Shown here piece after piece: positions 58,972-64,000 of a stretch of 64,000 nt of DNA. Position 1 is the first letter of the stretch. The number at the start of each line of letters is the position of its first letter. The position numbers were made by a program, and so were the translations under genes. This DNA is from an uncultured bacterium (GTDB lineage: Bacteria > Edwardsbacteria > AC1 > EtOH8). The notes under the pieces are model-generated. The model was not told where the DNA came from. It did no database searches and saw only the letters and a program-made list of their open reading frames with translations. Where the stretch lies: contig CALMGM010000008.1 of NCBI GenBank assembly GCA_937863685.1, positions 124,001 to 188,000 of the forward strand, read 5' to 3'.

Positions 58972-61053
58972 TCAGTTATTTTGATATAAGGCCCTTAGTT
59001 TTCTCAAATTCCAGGCAGCCTCCGAGTTCGGATCTATGGCGGCCCCTTTCGTCAGATACTTGACTGCCTCCCGGGGGTTTCCCCGATTTATCAGCATCAT
59101 GCCCATCCGGTTATAGACCCAGACGTTAAGCGGATCGATGGATTTCAAAACTTTCAGGTAATATTTTTCTGCCCCCTGATAGTTGCCGTCCATCTCGTAA
59201 ATATAGCCGATATTACAATAAGCCTCGGTGATATTTTTATCCAGCGCGACGGCTTTTGAATATTCCTCCACCGCCTCATTCTTTTGGCCCTTGGTCAGAT
59301 AGACATTTCCCAGGTTGTTGTGCAGGCTGGCATCGTTGCCGTCAAGGGCCAACCCCTGCCGGACGTAATTTTCCGCCAGAGCCAGGTCCCTCTGGTAATA
59401 GTAATTGAAGGCCGCCAGATAGGGGGTCACCAGCCGGGGATCTTGTTCTATGGCCCGCAAAAGTTCCGGGTGGAATTTATCCGGCGGAACTGATAAATTG
59501 GTAAAGACCGGGTTGATGTATTTATATTCAAATTCCGCTATCGGGCCTTTGTACCTTTCCGTCCTTCTGGCGAACACCAGGCAGATGTCGTCCCAATACA
59601 CCAGAGCCCACTGGCTGCTGCCGGAAAGATACTGATGCAGTCTGCCGCTCAGGGATTTTCCGCTGCGGGGATAGCGCAGCAGCGCCAGGTCCACTTGATA
59701 TTTATTCAGCAGGACCGTGTCCCCCTTGATGATGGCGACATAATCCTGCAGAATGTACCTGAAGGGAGCCATCCGGCCGTCTATAAAGACCGGGACATGG
59801 TTCCAGGCCAGATAGCCGCCGTCCATAAAATCGTTGAGAATTTTCGGGTCCGGGAAATTGGATTTTATGAATCTCACTCCTTCGGCCGGGAAGGCTCTGC
59901 GGTCCAAATCCAAAGCATCCCCCCCCCCTTTCCCCCCCGAGATACCGGTAACGGCCAGCAGGCCGATCAGGGCGGCGCCCAGACAGACCGTCCAGAATAA
60001 CGGCTGGGATAATTTTTTGGCGTATTTCCCTAATAAACCGCTTCGGGATCCGGAGAGGAACTCGCTCCAGTTTGCCGTTGTGAACCCCAGGGTGGCAAAG
60101 ACAAAAAAAGGCACGAATCGGACGGCATAAAAGGCCAGATAGAAGAATGCCAGCCACAGCAGCAGGCTGGATAATCGGAAATTGCGCCAATTCATAATGA
60201 TACCCAGGGCGGAGAAGGCCATCCAGCCCAGGCCCCACCTTACCGCGGCATCGCCCATGATCGAGGGAGAGAAAATTGAAGTGTATTCATGGATGGTGCC
60301 GTAGATCATCCGGTCAAACTCGATAAGCTGGGGGTCAAAATAGAATTTAAAAAATGGTTTGACCAGGGATATCCCGTAGGGGTTGATCAGCACCGCCAGG
60401 CAGGCGGCAAAAAAACCCAGGGACAGGACCCGGAAAGCGGACCACTGGCCCTTGCGGAGACCGGTGACAGCCGATCCTATGGCGTAGATAAAAAGAACCG
60501 CCAGTCCGGACATCAGGCCCAGATGGGAATTTGCCCACAGCACAAACCCGGCGGCGGTCGCAATCAGGAAGACCTTGGCAGAGACACTGCCCCTCTCCAG
60601 CAGGTCCAGCAGGGATATCTCCGCCGTCAGGGCCAAAAAGGAGACGATCTGTATCCTCTCGCTGAAGCCTATCTGGCTGGCCATTGCCGCCAGGGCCGTG
60701 ACCGGCAAAACTATCAGTGGATTCAATCCCCTTGCCCGGGCCGCCATAATGCCGATAAAGAAGATCAGGTTCAGCAATATGATCTTCAGGATCACGATCC
60801 CCGGGAAACCGGCCATCTTATACCAGCCATACAGGACCGCCGATGGCAGCCATTCGTGCATCACCCAGGGTTGCCCGTAAGCGGTATGGCTCCAGGGATC
60901 AGCCGCCGGAATATGCCCGTTCTCGGCAAGGTACCGGCCGGTGGACAGCATGATCCACAGATCGGGATCCGAGACCGGGGATAACGAGAGCCCGGTGATC
61001 AGCACCAGCAGAGAACAGCCGGCCAACAGCCATTTCCAGTTCCTTTTCATCAA
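58972..61053 (-). CDS. Polytopic membrane protein with C-terminal TPR repeats
   Basis: 693 residues. The N-terminal membrane part (about 10-380) opens with SPVSDPDLWIMLSTGRYL, IPAADPWSHTAYGQPWVMHEWL, a pattern common in large uncharacterised GT-C-like membrane proteins. A soluble region (about 390-530) includes FIDGRMAPF and RYPRSGKSL; the C-terminus has about four TPR repeats (ASLHNNLGNVYLTKGQ, AYCNIGYIYEMDG). The enzyme class is not settled. It is first in an operon with the TMTC-like gene at 56947-58938, after a terminator at 61087-61115. (The quoted N-terminal motifs are separate pieces.). Confidence 0.7.
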   Translation of the reverse strand: MMKRNWKWLLAGCSLLVLITGLSLSPVSDPDLWIMLSTGRYLAENGHIPAADPWSHTAYGQPWVMHEWLPSAVLYGWYKMAGFPGIVILKIILLNLIFFIGIMAARARGLNPLIVLPVTALAAMASQIGFSERIQIVSFLALTAEISLLDLLERGSVSAKVFLIATAAGFVLWANSHLGLMSGLAVLFIYAIGSAVTGLRKGQWSAFRVLSLGFFAACLAVLINPYGISLVKPFFKFYFDPQLIEFDRMIYGTIHEYTSIFSPSIMGDAAVRWGLGWMAFSALGIIMNWRNFRLSSLLLWLAFFYLAFYAVRFVPFFVFATLGFTTANWSEFLSGSRSGLLGKYAKKLSQPLFWTVCLGAALIGLLAVTGISGGKGGGDALDLDRRAFPAEGVRFIKSNFPDPKILNDFMDGGYLAWNHVPVFIDGRMAPFRYILQDYVAIIKGDTVLLNKYQVDLALLRYPRSGKSLSGRLHQYLSGSSQWALVYWDDICLVFARRTERYKGPIAEFEYKYINPVFTNLSVPPDKFHPELLRAIEQDPRLVTPYLAAFNYYYQRDLALAENYVRQGLALDGNDASLHNNLGNVYLTKGQKNEAVEEYSKAVALDKNITEAYCNIGYIYEMDGNYQGAEKYYLKVLKSIDPLNVWVYNRMGMMLINRGNPREAVKYLTKGAAIDPNSEAAWNLRKLRALYQNN

Positions 61054-61086
61054 AACCTCAGATAGTACGGTTTGCAGCTAAATAAA

Positions 61087-61115
61087 AAGGCTTTCTCCAT
61101 TACGGAGAATGCCTT
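61087..61115 (-). terminator. Terminator of the MshEN-like gene
   Basis: AAGGC-T-TTCTCC (61087-61098) and GGAGAA-T-GCCTT (61104-61115) pair over 11 bp with one T-T mismatch and an ATTAC loop; TTTTTATTT follows on the minus strand. Confidence 0.85.
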
Positions 61116-61143
61116 AATCCAGATAGCGCTATTACCTCTGCCA

Positions 61144-61335
61144 TCAATCGAGGCCTTGAACAGTCAACGCCCTCTTTACTTCCTCTTCCTGAATATATCC
61201 CAATTCCACCAGGCACTCTCCGATCCGTTTCCCGGCGCCCTGCATCTGGTGCCGGCGGGCTTCGTTGATGTGTTCTATGGAAACATACCCCAGGGAGACC
61301 ATGATCTCCCCTATCATTTTTCGCGATCCCATCAT
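61144..61335 (-). CDS. Stand-alone MshEN-like small protein
   Basis: 63 residues. The pattern IGEIMVSLGYVSIEHINEARRHQ, then RIGECLVELGYIQEEEVKRAL is the two-helix-pair layout of the MshEN/GspE N-terminal domain, which in T2SS and pilus ATPases binds cyclic-di-GMP or partner proteins. Here there is no ATPase, so it may be a free c-di-GMP-binding or adaptor protein. Between terminators on both sides, so a single-gene unit next to membrane glycosyltransferase-like genes. (Quoted segments are separate pieces.). Confidence 0.65.
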   Translation of the reverse strand: MMGSRKMIGEIMVSLGYVSIEHINEARRHQMQGAGKRIGECLVELGYIQEEEVKRALTVQGLD

Positions 61336-61383
61336 TAGAAAATTCCAGTTTGCTGTTATGACTTGATTTGACCGATTTAAAGA

Positions 61384-61413
61384 AGGGCGGCGTCCATGTC
61401 GGAACGCCGCCCT
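61384..61413 (-). terminator. Terminator of the probable M6-type gene
   Basis: AGGGCGGCGT (61384-61393) and ACGCCGCCCT (61404-61413) form a 10-bp perfect stem with a 10-nt loop, 14 nt past the stop; TTCTTT follows on the minus strand. Confidence 0.85.
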
Positions 61414-61426
61414 GGGGAAAACTGGT

Positions 61427-64000
61427 TTATCTCAAAACCATCATCTTCTTGGTGGCATTGAATTCGCCGGAGTTAAGCTTGTAGAAGTACACTCCATTGG
61501 CGACCGTCTGGCCGTGGTTGTCCCTGCCATCCCATTGAACCGTGTAGAAGTTGGCGTCCTGTTTGCCGTTCACCAAGGTCTTGACCTCTTCGCCCAGCAG
61601 GTTGTAGATCTTCAGGCTGGTGTTGTTCGGGTTCTTGAGGGCATACTTGATGGTGGTTGCGGTGTTGCCGACCGGGTTGGGATAGTTTTGAGCCAAAGCA
61701 TAGATGGTGGGCCTGCCGACCAGGACCGAGATCGGTCCGTGGTAGGTCTTGGCGCCGCTGAGAGAAACATCGGCGATCCGGTAGTAATAAAGACCGGAGT
61801 GCGGCGTGATGTCGGTATACGAGTACTTGGCGCCGTACTGGTTCGGTCCGTCCACCGCAATTTCGCCCACTTTGCTGAAGGTCTCGTTGTCGGTCGAACG
61901 CTCGATCTCCCAGGCCACGTTGTCCAGTTCGGAAGCGGTCATCCAGTTAAGCCTGACGGCATTCTCGGAGCCCACGGTGAACGTGAATGAGGTCAGCTCG
62001 ACGGCTCCCGGAGGAGGCGGAAGAAGCGTGGCGCTCACCGAAGCTCCCCAATCGCCGTAGCCGTAGTAGTTGACCGAGCGAATGGTGTAGATATGGGAGG
62101 CCTTGGCGCTGTTGTCGAACATGCTGTCCACGGTATTGCCGAATTTCGAGACCACCGTGCCGATGGAATCGGCCGAGGAGACCGGCAGGCTGTCATTGCG
62201 GCGGTAAATGACATACTTGTAAACCTTCTGCTGCGGGGCGTTGGCCTTGAACCACTTGACCTTGTTCTGGCTGGCGGTTATGACCGTCGCCACCACGCTG
62301 TCCGGGGGGGTGGGCCGCACGAAGCCGGAGATGTTGATCTTGTATATCTTGCCTTCGTCCATGGCCACGGCATACAGGTAATGCACCGAGCCGTTGGCGT
62401 ACGGTTTGTAGGCCACGGTGCCCACCGGGGCATAGGGCACTCCGGCGGCGTCGGTGGCTTCGACCGCCAGTCCGTAGATGGCAATGCCGCCGCCGTTGGA
62501 GGGGTTGGGCATTATCTCGATGATCTTGCCGTCAACGGCATCGCGCCGGATGATCAGGTTCATGTCGGTAGCGGTGGTCCAGAAGTTGGAGCCGTCATGC
62601 TCCAGAGCGCGGCCGTTCCAGGCATTGTAGCCGAACCCGTGGTCGTAGGCCCCCCAGGAGGAATCGTAGAAGGCATACCGCTTGGCAATGGTGGATGTGC
62701 CGCTGGCCACTTTGCGCAGGTTGAATATGGAGTCGGTGCCGCCGTCGTTGGAGGCCATGCCCAGTTGCTGCCAGTAAAGCAACAGGGAGTCGCCGGGTAT
62801 GACATCCGGTCCGACGGTATCGGTCACCGCGGGGCCTAAGCCCAGACCGCGGATACGGCGGTAGTAGGTGCCGTCGCCGCCCCAGATAACATTGGGGGCG
62901 GTAAACTTGACCGGGGCGCTGTTGGTGCGGTTGGTATTCAGCACCGAATCGGCGATGGACCACCACAGGCGGCCGCTGTTGTCGATGTCCATGCCGCAGA
63001 TATAGCCGCCGCCGTTGACGGAGCCCAGGTTATTCAGCGAGCTTAAGGTATCGCCGCCGACCCCGCCCACCAGCGGGTTGTTGGTGGTGTTCTTCTTCAC
63101 CCGGTAGATGCGGTTATAGGGCGTACTAAAGTTAAGGTTGGCGTTGGCCAGGAAAATGGTGTCGGCCAGAATGGCGATATCGGACGGCTGGATCTTGTAC
63201 ATATAGGTGGTCCCGCCCACCCGGATATCCTGGAAGTCGTAAACCTGGACCACATTAAGGGCGCTGACCCTTAAACTGAAATAGCTGGTGCTGGTATAGG
63301 CCGGCGTGGTGCCCTTGATCTTGACGCCGAAAACTATATCGGTGAACCTGGGGACATCCTTGGCGATGCTCACCATAAAGGGGGCGCTCAGGGCCTCGGC
63401 GTTGGTGGCCAGGGCCCCGGAGCCGACGGTTTTCCAGGCCGGGGTGACCGAAGCCAACAGCGGGTCGGAGACCACATACAGCGAGCATTGAGCCCCGGCA
63501 GTGATGGCGGCGCCGGTATTGCGCAGGTTGACCTTGACCGAATCTATTTCCCAGGGATCCAGCAGGCTGTTATTGTTGTTGGCGGTTCCGGTGGTGACCG
63601 GGTCTTTGACCACGGCCGAAACATAACCCACTACGGGAACGGCGGCAGCCAAACCGGTCCTGGCCACGCTGAAGGTCATGGTGGGGCCTTCGCGGGAGAT
63701 ATCGTATATCCAGGGGCCGTTGCCGTTGCCGTTGCCGATACCCTTGTTGGTCTTGCAATTGGGTATGGTCAGGGAATCTATGGCATTCTCGACATATCCG
63801 CCGGGGCTGAAATCGTCGGCCGAATAGGCCGAATTAGCAATATACCAGTTACGGGCTATGGCGGTGTCGCCGGAGGCGTAGAGCAGGTTGGGATCGAACC
63901 CCGGCTGTTCCACAAACGAATAATAATATGCGGTCTGGGGAGGGCCGTCATTGAGACTTGACCCGCCGCCCATCCGGGTGTCGATGTGGGTTATGATCAA
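61427..64000 (-). CDS. C-terminal part of a secreted (probable M6-type) protein with T9SS sorting domain
   Basis: 857 codons up to the right edge of the window; the first codon is an internal TTG (Leu), so the gene continues outside. The first 90 residues (IITHIDTRMGGG, YSFVEQPGFDPN, DDFSPGGYV) resemble the region after the catalytic site of M6 immune-inhibitor-A metalloproteases; the HExxH motif would be outside. A long beta-propeller-like region (about 265-580; DIDNSGRLWWSIAD), an Fn3 domain (about 585-690), the WMTASELDN Fn3-like module and a type A sorting domain (NYPNPVGN, LKIYNLLGEEVKTL, VANGVYFYK, final R) follow. Confidence 0.75.
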   Translation of the reverse strand: MIITHIDTRMGGGSSLNDGPPQTAYYYSFVEQPGFDPNLLYASGDTAIARNWYIANSAYSADDFSPGGYVENAIDSLTIPNCKTNKGIGNGNGNGPWIYDISREGPTMTFSVARTGLAAAVPVVGYVSAVVKDPVTTGTANNNNSLLDPWEIDSVKVNLRNTGAAITAGAQCSLYVVSDPLLASVTPAWKTVGSGALATNAEALSAPFMVSIAKDVPRFTDIVFGVKIKGTTPAYTSTSYFSLRVSALNVVQVYDFQDIRVGGTTYMYKIQPSDIAILADTIFLANANLNFSTPYNRIYRVKKNTTNNPLVGGVGGDTLSSLNNLGSVNGGGYICGMDIDNSGRLWWSIADSVLNTNRTNSAPVKFTAPNVIWGGDGTYYRRIRGLGLGPAVTDTVGPDVIPGDSLLLYWQQLGMASNDGGTDSIFNLRKVASGTSTIAKRYAFYDSSWGAYDHGFGYNAWNGRALEHDGSNFWTTATDMNLIIRRDAVDGKIIEIMPNPSNGGGIAIYGLAVEATDAAGVPYAPVGTVAYKPYANGSVHYLYAVAMDEGKIYKINISGFVRPTPPDSVVATVITASQNKVKWFKANAPQQKVYKYVIYRRNDSLPVSSADSIGTVVSKFGNTVDSMFDNSAKASHIYTIRSVNYYGYGDWGASVSATLLPPPPGAVELTSFTFTVGSENAVRLNWMTASELDNVAWEIERSTDNETFSKVGEIAVDGPNQYGAKYSYTDITPHSGLYYYRIADVSLSGAKTYHGPISVLVGRPTIYALAQNYPNPVGNTATTIKYALKNPNNTSLKIYNLLGEEVKTLVNGKQDANFYTVQWDGRDNHGQTVANGVYFYKLNSGEFNATKKMMVLR

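Noticed and set aside
24760-64000. Many long antisense readings opposite the cargo and fab genes
   Set aside because: They lack ribosome binding sites and recognisable motifs, and mirror GC-rich codon bias of the real minus-strand genes.
1-64000. CRISPR arrays, tRNAs, transposases, prophage genes
   Set aside because: None was found: no regularly spaced repeats, no cloverleaf-like sequence in the gaps and no matching protein motifs.

Overview
The window looks like chromosome of an uncultured Gram-negative bacterium of the FCB type (Bacteroidota and relatives), probably a candidate phylum rather than a true Bacteroidota. This is inferred from gene content only. Evidence: ten proteins end in type IX secretion (T9SS) type A sorting domains; there is a PorU-like/PorV-like pair; LPS/heptose glycosyltransferase genes point to an outer membrane; there are several lipoproteins and one predicted barrel; the valyl-tRNA synthetase resembles the archaeal/rickettsial type; and classical TTGACA/TATAAT promoters occur, unlike typical Bacteroidota promoters. 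All but two genes are on the minus strand. I saw no tRNA, rRNA, CRISPR array, transposase or phage gene.

Region 1 (1-8977) is a lipid/envelope operon read leftward from a strong promoter at 8949-8977: a DUF3098-like membrane protein, pdxJ, ddl, rpmF, plsX, fabH, a TonB-C-like lipoprotein, fabD, a lipoprotein built from Fn3-like and FlgD-like modules, fabG, acpP and fabF (cut by the window edge). The core order is conserved across bacteria, but the two lipoprotein genes are insertions. Two gaps contain decayed dispersed-repeat sequence.

Region 2 (9000-18100) holds a PF13796-type membrane protein, an AraC/GyrI regulator, a FlgO/CsgG-PEGA-barrel protein, valS, an ROK sugar kinase, dinB and a small lipoprotein. 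Region 3 (18107-23057) is an overlapping operon of an endonuclease III-like gene and envelope-glycan genes: GT9 heptosyltransferase, GT4, two GT2 and a GmhB-like phosphatase.

Region 4 (23192-30757) is a three-gene operon of a BNR/sialidase-like T9SS cargo protein, a 1593-residue PorU-like C25 protease that carries its own sorting domain, and a PorV-like barrel, with a clear promoter and a terminator-like hairpin. In Bacteroidota PorU and PorV form the outer-membrane attachment complex that joins cargo to A-type LPS, so its position beside LPS genes is functionally suggestive.

Region 5 (30765-64000) is a run of large secreted proteins: a kelch/carboxypeptidase-regulatory protein, two S8 subtilases, an M14 carboxypeptidase, a gingipain-like C25 protease, two multi-domain adhesin-like proteins and the C-terminal part of a probable M6-type protein. 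Three large TPR-bearing polytopic membrane proteins (two TMTC-like) and a 63-residue MshEN-like protein lie among them. Most units are closed by long perfect hairpins.

The most notable new observations are: a shared direct-repeat element (GCAT half-sites 11 bp apart, 4-5 nt before a TATAWW box) upstream of three secreted protease genes; a 547-bp sorting-domain cassette that is almost identical in two different proteases; and the co-location of sortase, cargo, LPS glycosyltransferases and TMTC-like membrane proteins, which suggests a linked secretion and glycan-modification system.
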